DNA from: Cohnella mopanensis
Lineage (GTDB): Bacteria > Bacillota > Bacilli > Paenibacillales > Paenibacillaceae
Assembly: GCF_022352055.1 (NCBI RefSeq)
Contig: NZ_JAKRWM010000009.1
Span: 1-64,000, forward strand
Direction of reading: 5' to 3'
DNA length: 64,000 nucleotides
Both the position numbers and the translations under genes were made by a program. Within the stretch, counting starts at the first letter, position 1, and every line of letters starts with the position of its first letter. Of the stretch, positions 17,454 to 27,085 are shown in pieces. A model generated the notes under the pieces. That model ran no database searches. It saw only the letters and a program-made list of their open reading frames with translations, and had not been told where the DNA came from.

Positions 17454-17706
17454 GATCTTTCACCTCCTCGTTGCATCACCAAGGCAACCGCTTGGGGATA
17501 CTTATTCAATTGATTTTCCGGTTTCCAAACCGTTTGATTACATGTGAACAAAGCATAAAGGGTCGAAAAAACACATTCTGAATCGCTTTTTGGAAGGAAA
17601 AAACGATCAGTTGGGAAGATGGAATACAAAATCATTTTATCTTTTGCTAAATTAGATTGTCAAGCAAGCTTCTGACGCAACTTTCGCCCATGGGGCTTGG
17701 TATCCA

Positions 17707-18726
17707 TTAATCTTCCATATATTCCGGTTCATGTTGGTAATCATCGGAGAAATCGGTATCCGAACCCGCTCCTCCCATCTCCGTTGCGGCCTGCTGTACC
17801 GCCGATCTTACGACCCCGGAAGGGAATCCCCGACGAAGCAGCACGCCCATCAGCTTCATCTTGCGCTCCCTGTCATTTCCTTTCGTGCTCGGCCATCTTT
17901 TGCGTGCCAGCGCCAGCGCCGCTTCCTGTTCGACTTGCCCGTCAAGTTCGCCTATTGCCTGATCCACATCTTCCCGGCCAACTCCTCTTTGCATCAGCTC
18001 TTGCCTGATCAACATACGACCCTTGCGCTGTCCGACCGCCCGTTGCTCCGTAAACCGCTTAGCATACGCGGTATCATCTACCATCCGCATCGCTTTCAAG
18101 CGCTCCAGACAGGCAACTACGACTTCTGGGACATATCCTTTACGCTTAAGCGCCCTAGACAACTCCACCGTCGTCCGCGCTTTGAACTCCAGCATCATTA
18201 ACGCCGACCGGTACGCATCCTCTTTCTGCTCGTCCTGCCTCAGCACCTCATATTCCGCTGACGTCAATTGACGTCCCTTCAACAACCGCCAGCTAACCAA
18301 CGTATCCTCATGGACGGTGATCGTGGATTCACCCGCTCCCGCGCCAACACCCACCTCTTCATCCCGCCCCAGCTTTCTGCCCTTGATCCGCAAAGTCTGT
18401 GCACCGGCAATGAGGGCATCTACCTCTTCGTTCCAATTCTCATCCTTATCTTCCGAGCTACTCTCAAGAATAGCGGTTTGTTCAACTTCGACATCCAAGG
18501 TAGATCCATCAAGTTCCAACTTAAGCGTCACCCAGTACATATGGGGTTTCTTAGAATGCGACTCTATCGCAATGACCTCCGCGCCAAGTACGGGCAATCC
18601 CATTGGGTTACCAGAATCCACAGTAGACGTATTCTCTCCCCGGCTACTTTTGTTCCGGGTCTTGCTATCGTATCGGGACGGCTTCTTGTCCTCACCGCTT
18701 TTACCCGATCGTCTCGACTTGTACAT
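17707..18726 (-). CDS. recX: RecX regulatory protein, with extensions
   Basis: A 339-residue RecX-family protein that modulates RecA filaments. The three-helix repeats typical of RecX occupy about residues 165-310 (AYRSALMMLEFKARTTVELSRALKRKG, RMVDDTAYAKRFTEQRAVGQRKG, LIRQELMQRGVGREDVDQAI). It is longer than most RecX (about 260): a 40-residue basic, low-complexity N-terminus precedes the first beta-rich region, and an acidic tail (DTDFSDDYQHEPEYMED) ends it. It lies directly downstream of recA, about 95 bases away. GGAGAGGTG precedes the ATG. Confidence 0.88.
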   Translation of the reverse strand: MYKSRRSGKSGEDKKPSRYDSKTRNKSSRGENTSTVDSGNPMGLPVLGAEVIAIESHSKKPHMYWVTLKLELDGSTLDVEVEQTAILESSSEDKDENWNEEVDALIAGAQTLRIKGRKLGRDEEVGVGAGAGESTITVHEDTLVSWRLLKGRQLTSAEYEVLRQDEQKEDAYRSALMMLEFKARTTVELSRALKRKGYVPEVVVACLERLKAMRMVDDTAYAKRFTEQRAVGQRKGRMLIRQELMQRGVGREDVDQAIGELDGQVEQEAALALARKRWPSTKGNDRERKMKLMGVLLRRGFPSGVVRSAVQQAATEMGGAGSDTDFSDDYQHEPEYMED

Positions 18727-18820
18727 TCCGTTCAGTCACCTCTCCACAAAAACACAAAGAGCGGCAAAATATGCCGCCTCCAGTGTCCGTACTTATATTC
18801 AACCTAATAAACAATGTAAC

Positions 18821-19921
18821 TTAAACATCCTCGCCAAATTCGGTATCGTCTTCATCATCCGAAGATAACGCGGCCGAGTTGGCTGCAGCAGCAGTTAACG
18901 AAGAGGAGAGAAGAGCTTCGCGGATCTGCTTCTCGATTTTATCGGAAACTTCCGGGTTGTCCTTCAAATATTGCTTCGCATTCTCGCGACCTTGGCCTAG
19001 TCGTTCATTATTGTAAGAGAACCAAGCTCCGCTCTTCTGGATAATGTCCTGCTCGGCACCGATGTCGATAATGCTACCAACCTTCGAAATCCCTTCGCCA
19101 TACATAATATCGACATCCGCTTGCTTAAACGGCGGCGCTACTTTGTTCTTCACGACTTTGATCTTCGTACGGTTACCAACCACATCGTTGCCTTGTTTGA
19201 TAGCCTCTACGCGACGAACGTCCAACCGAACACTCGCATAGAATTTCAAAGCGCGACCGCCCGGAGTCGTCTCCGGGTTACCGAACATAACGCCGATTTT
19301 CTCGCGGAGTTGGTTAATAAAGATAGCCAAACATTTCGACTTGCTGACGGCTCCGGAAAGCTTACGCATCGCTTGCGACATTAGGCGAGCTTGCAAGCCG
19401 ACGAAGGAATCTCCCATATCGCCTTCGATTTCCGCTTTCGGTACGAGCGCCGCAACAGAGTCGACGACGATAATATCTACCGCGCCGCTCCGTACAAGAG
19501 CTTCGGCGATTTCTAATGCCTGTTCTCCCGTATCCGGCTGAGAAAGGAGCAACTCATCGATGTTCACGCCGAGATTTCTCGCATAAACAGGATCCAATGC
19601 GTGCTCCGCATCGATGAATGCGGCTGTTCCGCCAGCACGCTGAACTTCCGCTATCGCATGGAGAGAAACCGTCGTTTTACCTGATGATTCCGGTCCGTAA
19701 ACTTCTATAATCCGCCCACGTGGGTATCCGCCTATTCCAAGAGCGATGTCCAACGCCAGCACTCCGCTGGATACTGTCTCAACAGCTAGATTTGCACTTT
19801 CGCCCAGTTTCATAACCGAGCCTTTACCGAATTGTTTCTCAATCTGGCGCAAGGCCATGTCTAATGCGGCGCGACGATCCGACAACACACCCACATCCTT
19901 ATCTTTTGATAGTTTTATCAT
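18821..19921 (-). CDS. recA: RecA recombinase
   Basis: The strand-exchange ATPase and co-protease for LexA. Seen are Walker A GPESSGKT, the Walker B strand [23 protein letters not shown], the L2 region [21 protein letters not shown] and an acidic C-terminus ([14 protein letters not shown]). The ATG at 19921 gives 366 residues. The frame stays open for 55 codons further up, but that stretch contains the LexA box and a terminator, so it is leader. GTG or TTG codons about ten codons inside (before [11 protein letters not shown]) are alternative starts with AAGGA nearby and would match usual RecA N-termini better. Confidence 0.95.
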   Translation of the reverse strand: MIKLSKDKDVGVLSDRRAALDMALRQIEKQFGKGSVMKLGESANLAVETVSSGVLALDIALGIGGYPRGRIIEVYGPESSGKTTVSLHAIAEVQRAGGTAAFIDAEHALDPVYARNLGVNIDELLLSQPDTGEQALEIAEALVRSGAVDIIVVDSVAALVPKAEIEGDMGDSFVGLQARLMSQAMRKLSGAVSKSKCLAIFINQLREKIGVMFGNPETTPGGRALKFYASVRLDVRRVEAIKQGNDVVGNRTKIKVVKNKVAPPFKQADVDIMYGEGISKVGSIIDIGAEQDIIQKSGAWFSYNNERLGQGRENAKQYLKDNPEVSDKIEKQIREALLSSSLTAAAANSAALSSDDEDDTEFGEDV

Positions 19922-19954
19922 ACCGTGTTTCCAACTGTTTGCCAAGCATTTTGA

Positions 19955-19966
19955 GAACATTTGTTC
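19955..19966 (-). promoter_or_regulatory. LexA (SOS) box of recA
   Basis: GAAC-AAAT-GTTC on the minus strand, embedded in AGAACAAATGTTCT, matches the Gram-positive LexA/DinR consensus CGAAC-N4-GTTCG in both half-sites. It lies about 35 bases upstream of the recA ATG. The same 14-mer occurs upstream of the plus-strand gene at 41922. Confidence 0.88.
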
Positions 19967-19978
19967 TATTTTATTTCG

Positions 19979-20017
19979 AAAAAAGAACCGCAGCAAAGTA
20001 ATCTTCGCTACGGTTCT
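19979..20017 (-). terminator. Terminator upstream of recA
   Basis: A 14-bp stem with two G-T pairs (20003-20016 with 19985-19998), 4-base loop and six T on the minus strand. It stops readthrough from the cinA side, or acts as a leader attenuator, and lies just upstream of the LexA box. Confidence 0.85.
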
Positions 20018-20225
20018 TCCGCAACTTTCATATAAAACTCTATCATAACTGCTATGAATTGACAAGCATCGACAATTTTTTGTCACAATTTGTGCTGTCT
20101 ATTCCTTTTCCGTATCGCCATTATCCCCGTCACTCAGTTTCGGACTGCATAACAAGCTACCTCATTTTCTATCCAACGATAACCTCCGGTTAAAATGAAT
20201 ATCTCCCGACACACGATCGACTTTC

Positions 20226-20473
20226 CTGAATCAGCGGGATTATGGTGAAGCGCTTCTCTTCCTTAGCTAAAGGGATATTGGCGATAGAGATCAAACCAGC
20301 ATATCCGTGCAAGCGTTCCCCGATCACTCTTCTGAGCCGAAGGGATAGTGGCAATAGCATATTCCATCGACACTCCTCTAAACTTCTGAGCCGAAGGGAT
20401 AACGTCAAAAGAGGGCACAGTCTGCACGCGAACTCCCTTTCACCCAACTGAGCGAAAGGGATAGCGGCAATAC
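20226..20473 (+). repeat. Array A of the CTGAG-N5-GGGATA repeat
   Basis: In the gap between recA and cinA, three exact copies of CTGAG-N5-GGGATA start at 20332, 20386 and 20448, each followed by a partly conserved GYGGCAATA-like tail. Two diverged copies begin near 20226 and 20262. Spacing is 54-70 bases between the better copies, and the DNA between copies is unrelated. All copies read on the plus strand. The same repeat recurs at 41.5-41.8 kb and 42.9-43.2 kb. Confidence 0.8.
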
Positions 20474-20515
20474 CTGTGCCCTACCTACGAATACTTCATC
20501 AAGAAACTAGCTAAC

Positions 20516-21769
20516 TTACCCACGTCCGGTTAATGACAGCCAGAGCAAGTAAAGCGCCCTTTTAGCCGCACGTAACCGAATCCCTTCCCTATCGCCCGAC
20601 AGTTGCAGCTTCTCTACTCGCGTCTCGCGACCCCGTTCGGCTAAGCCTACATAAACGAGCCCTACAGGTTTATCCTCTGCAGCAGCAGGCCCAGCATTGC
20701 CAGTAATAGATACCGCGAAATCCGAATCCGCAACAGCGCGCATCCCTTCCGCCATAGCTGCTGCCGTCTCCGCGCTTATCGCCCCCGGAGCTCCTGGTCC
20801 TTCAAGCAACTCGACAGGTACACCTAATTGGCTCATCTTCATCTTGTTGCTGTAAGTGACGACGCCTCCTAGGAACACGACGGCGCTCCCCGGAATGGTC
20901 GTCACTAATTCGGATACCAATCCACCCGTGCAGCTCTCGGCCAAGGTTAACGTTCTTTGCTGCTCGGTCAACGTACGCACGATTGTAGCCTCGATCGGAA
21001 CATCTTCCTCGGCATAGAGGTGCGCCAGCGTTCTACCGCGGATAGCTGTTAACGTGCCTTCAAGCTTCCTCGCCGCTTCTTCCGCATCCGAAGCCTTGGT
21101 CGAGACGCGAATCGCGACTTCCCCTTCCTTGGCATAAGGGGCTATCGTCGGGTCTTGCTGCTCGCGAATGAGGTCGATCAACAAGTCCTCCAGCCCCGAT
21201 TCTCCGATGCCCGCAAATTTGAGCATAGCGGAATGAAGCGTCTTCGCCGGCCCAAGCTGATCTTTCAACCAAGTGGAGCCGTCATTGTCGAACATAGGCT
21301 TCATCTCGCGAGGCGGTCCAGGCAATAGCAAATAACAAGTGCCGTCAACGGCTAATGCATTCCCTACTGCAAGCCCCGTATCATTACGCAACGGTGCGGC
21401 TCCCTCTACCAATAGCGCTTGCCGGCGATTGCTTTCCACGAACGCGCCGCCTCGACCGGCAAACATGTTCACGATCTTGGCCATTGTAGGCTCGTGCAAT
21501 TCAATTCCCCGGCCTAAATATTCAGCGAGCGCATCCCGTGTAAGGTCGTCAAGCGTTGGTCCTAGCCCGCCCGTAAACACGAGTAAATCCGCTCTCCCCC
21601 GAGCGATATCGATCGCTTGGATCAACCGTTCCTTGTTATCGCCCACAACAGTCTGATAATAAACATCAATGCCCAGCTCTGCCAAACCTCGCGACAGATA
21701 CTGGGCGTTCGTGTTTACGATTTGACCGAGGAGCAGCTCCGTGCCGACAGCTAAAATCTCTGCTCTCAT
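20516..21769 (-). CDS. cinA: CinA, competence/damage-inducible protein
   Basis: A 417-residue two-domain protein. The N-terminal part is a MoCF/MoaB-like domain (AEILAVGTELLLGQIVNTNAQYLSRGL, VFTGGLGPTLDDLTRD), which in related proteins is an ADP-ribose or CoA pyrophosphatase; the C-terminal part is the CinA nicotinamide-nucleotide deamidase domain (TLAESCTGGLVSELVTTIPGSA). It lies upstream of recA on the same strand as in many Firmicutes, but here 590 bases and a terminator separate them, so co-transcription is doubtful. Confidence 0.95.
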   Translation of the reverse strand: MRAEILAVGTELLLGQIVNTNAQYLSRGLAELGIDVYYQTVVGDNKERLIQAIDIARGRADLLVFTGGLGPTLDDLTRDALAEYLGRGIELHEPTMAKIVNMFAGRGGAFVESNRRQALLVEGAAPLRNDTGLAVGNALAVDGTCYLLLPGPPREMKPMFDNDGSTWLKDQLGPAKTLHSAMLKFAGIGESGLEDLLIDLIREQQDPTIAPYAKEGEVAIRVSTKASDAEEAARKLEGTLTAIRGRTLAHLYAEEDVPIEATIVRTLTEQQRTLTLAESCTGGLVSELVTTIPGSAVVFLGGVVTYSNKMKMSQLGVPVELLEGPGAPGAISAETAAAMAEGMRAVADSDFAVSITGNAGPAAAEDKPVGLVYVGLAERGRETRVEKLQLSGDREGIRLRAAKRALYLLWLSLTGRG

Positions 21770-21818
21770 GCTATGTTCCGCACCTCGTCATGTCCGTCCT
21801 AAGCCGCCTTTAAGAAGC

Positions 21819-22397
21819 TTAGGTCGAAACCGGAATCAAATTTTTGTTTTTGACGAAATAATCTATGCCTGAATATACGGTAATCAGTACAGCCGCCCAG
21901 ACGACAACCAAATCAATGCGCAGATCGATGAAGTTGAACGGGAAATTGTTCAGCAGCAATACGATAATCATCGTAATTTGAACCGCCGTTTTCCATTTGC
22001 CCCATTTGCTGGCGGCGAGAACAGCCCCCTCAAGCAGAGCGACCTGTCTCAGACCCGTAACAGCCCACTCCCGGCTAATGATCACGATCGCGACCCATGC
22101 GCCTAACTTCCCCATCTCAACCAATGCGATGAGCACCGCAGCCATAAGCAGCTTGTCCGCGAGCGGATCGAGAAGCTTTCCTAGATTGGTTACGATTTTC
22201 CGTTTACGCGCGATGTAACCATCTAACCCGTCCGTGCTTGCCGCAATAATAAAGAGTAGCAGCGCGCACACTTGATTGTAGGAAATGGAGTATTCGCCGA
22301 TCGTGAGCGAGCCAAGGTCCAATCGGACCAACAAAAAAATCGTCACGATGGGTACTAAAAAAATTCTTGCAAGCGTGATCCGATTGGCGAGGTTCAC
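21819..22397 (-). CDS. pgsA: Phosphatidylglycerophosphate synthase
   Basis: A 192-residue membrane enzyme that joins CDP-diacylglycerol and glycerol-3-phosphate, the committed step to phosphatidylglycerol. The CDP-alcohol phosphotransferase signature is complete (DGLDGYIARKRKIVTNLGKLLDPLADK), and about five hydrophobic helices are visible. It overlaps rimO by 4 bases, indicating translational coupling. Confidence 0.96.
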   Translation of the reverse strand: MNLANRITLARIFLVPIVTIFLLVRLDLGSLTIGEYSISYNQVCALLLFIIAASTDGLDGYIARKRKIVTNLGKLLDPLADKLLMAAVLIALVEMGKLGAWVAIVIISREWAVTGLRQVALLEGAVLAASKWGKWKTAVQITMIIVLLLNNFPFNFIDLRIDLVVVWAAVLITVYSGIDYFVKNKNLIPVST

Positions 22398-23722
22398 GCA
22401 ATTCCCTCCCCTGACAAATCATACTCGTAAGCATGGGTAATTCTTACCTTGCTCATTTCGCCGATTTGTACTGGACAATTGGTAATGTATACTTCTCCGT
22501 CAACTTCAGGAGCATCATACTGGCTTCTGCCGATATAGACGTCGCTGCGTCCGTCGTAACGCTCAACCAATACTTCGATCGTGCGTCCTACGTATTTAGC
22601 CGCATTCTCCTTAGCCACCTCGCGTTGGATTTCCATCAACGTATTGGCACGGAATTGCTTTACATCATCCGAGAGTTGATCCGGTAACCGATTCGCCGGC
22701 GTATCTTCCTCTTGGGAATAAGCGAACACGCCGAGACGATCGAACTTCATTTCGCGAACGAAGTCGCATAGCTTCTCGAAATCTTCCTCGGTTTCCCCCG
22801 GAAAGCCTACGATCATCGACGTGCGAAGCGCCACTTCCGGAATACGCGCGCGGATTTTGCCGACCAGTTCTCGAACGTCGCGCTGACGACCGGGACGGCG
22901 CATTTTCTTAAGAATAGAATCTTCGCTATGCTGAAGCGGCATGTCGATATAATTGCAAACCTTAGGATTGGTCGCGATAGCCTCGATCAACTCGTCCGTG
23001 AAAAATCCCGGATACGCGTAATGTAGGCGAACCCACTCGATCCCGGGAACTTCGCTCACCTTATTCAGCAAGTCTGGAAGCTTAAACCCTTCATACAGGT
23101 CCGTTCCGTAGTTAGTAGAATCCTGAGCGATTAGACTAATTTCCTTAACGCCTTGCTCCGATAATAGCTTCACTTCTGCAAGGATAGATTCGATCGAACG
23201 GCTGCGGAATTTCCCCCGCATGATCGGAATACTGCAGAACGTACAAGCATTATCGCAGCCTTCAGCGATTTTCACGTAAGCCGTATGACGCGGAGTCGTG
23301 AGTAACCTAGGCAAGTTTTCTTCATAGTTAAACACGGGATTGCCTACATATACCGGTTTACGGCCGCGAAGCGCCTCATCGATAATCTCATTGATTCGAT
23401 GAAAATCGCCCGTACCGACGATACCGTCGATTTCCGGCATCTCGTCCATCAGTTCTTTTTTATATCGTTGGGTCAAACAGCCCGATACGATTAGCGCCTT
23501 CAGGCGCGCTGAATCTTTCAGCTCTGCTAAATTCAGAATCGTATTGACCGACTCTTCCTTAGCCGCATCGATAAACCCGCACGTATTTACGATAATAACA
23601 GTCGCATCCTCCGGCTTTTCAACCAAAGAAAACCCTCTTTGATGAATAAGACCCGACATAATCTCGGAATCGACTAAATTTTTCTCACAGCCAAGCGTGA
23701 CGACACTGACTCTTTCTATCAT
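22394..23722 (-). CDS. rimO: Ribosomal protein S12 methylthiotransferase
   Basis: A 442-residue radical-SAM enzyme that adds a methylthio group to an aspartate of ribosomal protein S12. The N-terminal domain supplies three cluster cysteines (TLGCEKN, NTCGFI, SGCLTQR), the radical-SAM motif is CDNACTFCSIP near residue 155, and a TRAM domain ends the protein. MiaB, the tRNA enzyme, is the nearest alternative, but the VSVVTLGCEKNLVDSE start is typical of RimO. Confidence 0.93.
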   Translation of the reverse strand: MIERVSVVTLGCEKNLVDSEIMSGLIHQRGFSLVEKPEDATVIIVNTCGFIDAAKEESVNTILNLAELKDSARLKALIVSGCLTQRYKKELMDEMPEIDGIVGTGDFHRINEIIDEALRGRKPVYVGNPVFNYEENLPRLLTTPRHTAYVKIAEGCDNACTFCSIPIMRGKFRSRSIESILAEVKLLSEQGVKEISLIAQDSTNYGTDLYEGFKLPDLLNKVSEVPGIEWVRLHYAYPGFFTDELIEAIATNPKVCNYIDMPLQHSEDSILKKMRRPGRQRDVRELVGKIRARIPEVALRTSMIVGFPGETEEDFEKLCDFVREMKFDRLGVFAYSQEEDTPANRLPDQLSDDVKQFRANTLMEIQREVAKENAAKYVGRTIEVLVERYDGRSDVYIGRSQYDAPEVDGEVYITNCPVQIGEMSKVRITHAYEYDLSGEGIA

Positions 23723-23805
23723 GGATGCCTTCCCCCAAACGTTCGTCCGTTGTTATCCACAACAGTATAAACGAACCCCCTATACGTGTCAAAACCGCAC
23801 CGCAC

Positions 23806-24297
23806 TTAGCGATAGTTGATAAATTGCAGTTCAAGCTGTAAGTCCGCTCCTCTTAATAGAGCCATTACGCCTTGTAGATCATCTTTGCTCTTGCCCGTGA
23901 TGCGCAGTTGATCTCCTTGAATTTGGCTTTTGACCTTAAGCTTGGAATCGCGAATCAGAATGTTCATTTTCTTCGCGTTCTCTTGATCGATGCCCTGCTT
24001 CAGTTTGATCTCTTGACGTACCGTCCCGCCCGAAGCCGGTTCGATTTTCCCGTAATCCAAATTTAGAATCGGTACGCCTCGTTTAATCAACTTGGATTGA
24101 AGAATGTCTAAGACGCTCTTCACCTTGAAATCGCTATCGGAAGCTAAGACAAGCTTCTCCCCTTCTAGCTCAATGTTGCTTTTACTGCCTTTGAAATCGA
24201 AGCGCGTTTCAATTTCCTTAAGCGCCTGTTGAACGGCGTTGTTCACTTCCTGCATATCCACTTTCGACACCACGTCAAAAGAATATTCCGATGCCAT
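23806..24297 (-). CDS. YajQ-family nucleotide-binding protein
   Basis: A 163-residue YajQ/UPF0234 protein, starting [23 protein letters not shown], with the conserved [13 protein letters not shown] and [12 protein letters not shown] segments. Family members have two ferredoxin-like domains; some bind cyclic di-GMP, and others were found with tRNA or nucleotides. The role in Firmicutes is unsettled. It stands between rimO and the RodZ-like gene with gaps of 80-100 bases on each side. Confidence 0.93.
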   Translation of the reverse strand: MASEYSFDVVSKVDMQEVNNAVQQALKEIETRFDFKGSKSNIELEGEKLVLASDSDFKVKSVLDILQSKLIKRGVPILNLDYGKIEPASGGTVRQEIKLKQGIDQENAKKMNILIRDSKLKVKSQIQGDQLRITGKSKDDLQGVMALLRGADLQLELQFINYR

Positions 24298-24368
24298 TAA
24301 GATCTCTTCCTTTCATCTATTGCCCATTATTCCCTATATTATAGCACGAGAGCCCCCCAGGATTAAAA

Positions 24369-24390
24369 CAAAAAGCCCTCCGGGGAGGGC
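24369..24390 (-). terminator. Terminator after the RodZ-like gene
   Basis: A compact GC-rich stem (GCCCTCC at 24375-24381 with GGAGGGC at 24384-24390) and a TTTTTGTTTT tract on the minus strand, 12 bases past the stop. Confidence 0.88.
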
Positions 24391-24402
24391 CAGCCACAAA
24401 CT

Positions 24403-25248
24403 TTACTGTGCCGTATCGGACACAGGCGTGAAAATATATTTCGTTGATCCCGATGAATTCCCATCATCGAAGGTCGCGTCATCTACGTAAAAAGTGACAT
24501 GATCTGTCCGTCCCACATTCACGTAGATAGGCATTGTCAAATCAAAGGACAAATTGAGCGCTTCTTTAGTCCCTTTGGAGTAACGCACTTTGCCTTTTCG
24601 GTCATTCTCCCGAACTTCGATCCAAGCTTCGCCCGTTACTTCGAGCTTAAGCTTATGGCCAGTTCCGGGTGAAACGTCGTAATAGTTAATGCTGTTCTTT
24701 TTCTCCTTGAACGTTAGCGTAACAGCGCTTATCGGAGGAGTAGGCGTTACAGTTTCCGAAGGCGAAATGCTCGGAGTTTCACTCGAAGAACTCGGAGTCG
24801 AAGTTTCCGTCGAGATCGGTGGAATGGAGTTGAGCTCCTGCGTATCAGGTTCCTTATTATTCGAGTAGTAAACATAAATGACTACGGCAATTAGTATAGG
24901 AAAGGCCCACATCAGCATAGAAACAGCTACTTTGCCCCAACGATCGTTATGTTGCACGCTTCTTCTGCTAGGTTTAATCATCGGCTCTGCCATGACTGTC
25001 TCCGCGGCAGGTAATTGCGGCAACTCTTTCTGATACAGTCGAAGTACTTCTTCCGCATCCAGCCCCACTGTCTCAGCATAGGTTTTCACGAATGCTCTAA
25101 CGTAGAATGATCCGGGAAGCACTTTGTATTCGCCGCTCTCGATCGCTTCCAAATACCTCTTGCGGATCTTCGTATATTCTTGGATATCATCCAGCGTATA
25201 GCCCCGTTGCTCGCGTGCTTTGCGAAGCAGGGCGCCCAAATCGGACAT
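24403..25248 (-). CDS. ymfM: RodZ-like membrane protein (YmfM)
   Basis: A 281-residue bitopic protein. An N-terminal HTH_25/Xre-type domain (LGALLRKAREQRGYTLDDIQEYTKIRKRYLEAIE) is followed by a membrane helix near residue 110-130 (SMLMWAFPILIAVVIYVYY), a Ser/Thr/Pro-rich linker, and an extracellular beta domain of the DUF4115 type. RodZ ties MreB-directed wall growth to the membrane. The ATG at 25248 follows GGGAGG by 8 bases; the GTG at 25257 overlaps that site. Position next to pgsA-cinA-recA agrees with ymfM of B. subtilis. Confidence 0.92.
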   Translation of the reverse strand: MSDLGALLRKAREQRGYTLDDIQEYTKIRKRYLEAIESGEYKVLPGSFYVRAFVKTYAETVGLDAEEVLRLYQKELPQLPAAETVMAEPMIKPSRRSVQHNDRWGKVAVSMLMWAFPILIAVVIYVYYSNNKEPDTQELNSIPPISTETSTPSSSSETPSISPSETVTPTPPISAVTLTFKEKKNSINYYDVSPGTGHKLKLEVTGEAWIEVRENDRKGKVRYSKGTKEALNLSFDLTMPIYVNVGRTDHVTFYVDDATFDDGNSSGSTKYIFTPVSDTAQ

Positions 25249-25289
25249 GCCTTTCACCTCCCAATGTTCATGGTGTTGGCGGTATGTAG

Positions 25290-26060
25290 TTAGAAATCGT
25301 CGTTCAAGCCTGCTGTTGTGAAGCTTTCATAAGAAATCTCTTCATCCGGCGTATTGCGCAGTTCCACGATGCAATCGAACACATCGTAATCGAATTGGGA
25401 TTCCCGCACGAAAATATCCGGATGCTCGATCACCTTCGTGGAAGGCATGGCCATAATTTCCTGAAGCAACGAGTAATGTTTCTCGTTCGAACGAATCGTA
25501 CTGACAATACCATCAATAATAAAAACGTTATTCGGGTTCATTTCTTCTTCCGACAATTGGCTTCTTACCGTCTGGCGAAGGAGCGTGGAGGATACGAAAG
25601 CCCATCGTTTGTTAGAGCAGACGCTTCCCGCGATAATGGATTCCGTCTTCCCGACGCGCGGCATGCCGCGTAATCCAATCGTTTGATTCCCGTCACGCTT
25701 GAATAACTCGCCTAGAAAATCGACCAGAAGACCTAATTCATCGCGCGTGAAGCGGAATGTCTTATGATCGTCGGAATCACGCTCGATGTAACGGCCATGC
25801 CGTACCGCTAAAATATCCGTCAAACGGGGCGGACGCAGCGTATTGACCGTGATGTTCTCGACCTTGCGAAGCATCTTGCCGAGTAATTCAATCTTCTCGT
25901 CGTCATCGGTTTGAAGCAGCATTCCCCTGGTTCTATCTTCCACACCGTTGATCGTTAGAATGTTGACTTCCAGCATCCCAAGCAATGAAGCGATATCGCC
26001 AAGCAATCCGGGGCGATTTTTGTGGATCTTGTACTCCATATACCATTGTTTGGGTTCCAT
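25290..26060 (-). CDS. ymfK: DUF3388 protein YmfK
   Basis: A 256-residue conserved protein of unknown function. An ACT-like domain is visible at the N-terminus (EYKIHKNRPGLLGDIASLLGMLEVNILTINGVED). The second half looks like a P-loop protein: GLRGMPRVGKTES resembles Walker A near residue 150, and NNVFIIDGIV could be Walker B. The start at 26060 is set by GAGGTG directly before it. It lies between the RodZ-like gene and ymfI as in B. subtilis. The ACT/P-loop reading is mine and not experimentally grounded. Confidence 0.88.
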   Translation of the reverse strand: MEPKQWYMEYKIHKNRPGLLGDIASLLGMLEVNILTINGVEDRTRGMLLQTDDDEKIELLGKMLRKVENITVNTLRPPRLTDILAVRHGRYIERDSDDHKTFRFTRDELGLLVDFLGELFKRDGNQTIGLRGMPRVGKTESIIAGSVCSNKRWAFVSSTLLRQTVRSQLSEEEMNPNNVFIIDGIVSTIRSNEKHYSLLQEIMAMPSTKVIEHPDIFVRESQFDYDVFDCIVELRNTPDEEISYESFTTAGLNDDF

Positions 26061-26240
26061 CGTACACCTCATTCAAATTTCGGAAAATAATAAATAATTT
26101 ATAATTACCGTCGAGATAGACGATTTTTCCCGCATATTTTTCGATCTTCTCTTTTATTCTACAACGCTCATCATTATCCTGCAAAACAAAACCGATTATT
26201 ACTCCAAAAGTCCTATAAAGTTTTATTTTGATGAAAAGAA

Positions 26241-26258
26241 AGCCTCCAAATGGAGGCT
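26241..26258 (-). terminator. Stem-loop in the ymfI-ymfK gap
   Basis: AGCCTCCA and TGGAGGCT form an 8-bp stem followed by TTCTTTTC on the minus strand. It lies about 90 bases after the ymfI stop and would end the ymfF-ymfH-ymfI transcript. Confidence 0.8.
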
Positions 26259-26350
26259 AATATTTCAAAGAGGGTGAAGCGATTAAAGCTAATATGTCCT
26301 CAACGATGTCTAACTATGCGATAAGGGCAACTGATCCAAGCTTAACGAGG

Positions 26351-27085
26351 TTACATATGCCAACCGCCATTTAGACCAAACGTCTGTCCCGTAATATAAT
26401 GGGCGTCGTCCGAAACGAGAAATCGGACAAGCTGCGCCACCTCTTCGGCTCGTCCGAGACGTCCTGCGGGAATCTCCCGGCACAATTGTTCACGATCATC
26501 GCGATCAAGCGTCGACAACATGTCCGTGTCTATGGCGCCCGGACTGACGGCGTTTACCGTTATACCCGAAGAAGCCATCTCCTTGGCGACCGATTTCGTG
26601 AACGCGTTAAGCCCGCCTTTGGAAGCCGCGTAAGCGGCTTCCCCGGCTGCGCCGATCTCTCCCCATATGCTGGAGAGATGAACGAACCTTCCCCACCGTT
26701 TCCATCTCATTGCTGGGCCGAACGACTGGGTCAAATAAAATGCGCCTTTCAAATTCACGTTCATTAGATCATCCCAGAGGGTATCGTCCATATCATCGAT
26801 CAGGCCATAGTGAGCCATTCCCGCGCAATGGACGACAATATCCGGAACCCATTGCAATCGATCCAACTGTTCCTTCAGATTCAACGTCGACGCTTTGGAC
26901 CGCAGGTCGGCCTGCAGCGTGATCGCCTGCACGCCACTGCCTCTACATTCGTCGGCAACGCCCTCTGCAGCCTCCACCGCCGAATAATACTGGATGGCGA
27001 CATCCACGCCATCCGCCGCCAACCGACGGGCTACCGCGGCACCGATGCCGCGGGAGGCGCCCGTCACAAGAGCTACGCGCTTCAC
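26351..27085 (-). CDS. ymfI: Short-chain dehydrogenase YmfI
   Basis: A 244-residue SDR oxidoreductase with the NAD(P) motif VTGASRGIGAAVARRLA, the NVNLKGAF motif, the catalytic serine in VHLSSIWGE, the YAASKGG catalytic pair, and a C-terminal GQTFGLNGGWHM typical of FabG relatives. Substrate unknown; the fixed linkage with the M16 peptidase genes suggests a role separate from fatty-acid synthesis. It overlaps ymfH by 4 bases. Confidence 0.93.
   Translation of the reverse strand: MKRVALVTGASRGIGAAVARRLAADGVDVAIQYYSAVEAAEGVADECRGSGVQAITLQADLRSKASTLNLKEQLDRLQWVPDIVVHCAGMAHYGLIDDMDDTLWDDLMNVNLKGAFYLTQSFGPAMRWKRWGRFVHLSSIWGEIGAAGEAAYAASKGGLNAFTKSVAKEMASSGITVNAVSPGAIDTDMLSTLDRDDREQLCREIPAGRLGRAEEVAQLVRFLVSDDAHYITGQTFGLNGGWHM

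Noticed and set aside
19922..20086. N-terminal extension of RecA by 55 codons
   Set aside because: The stretch holds the LexA box and a strong terminator, and RecA proteins have no such extension.
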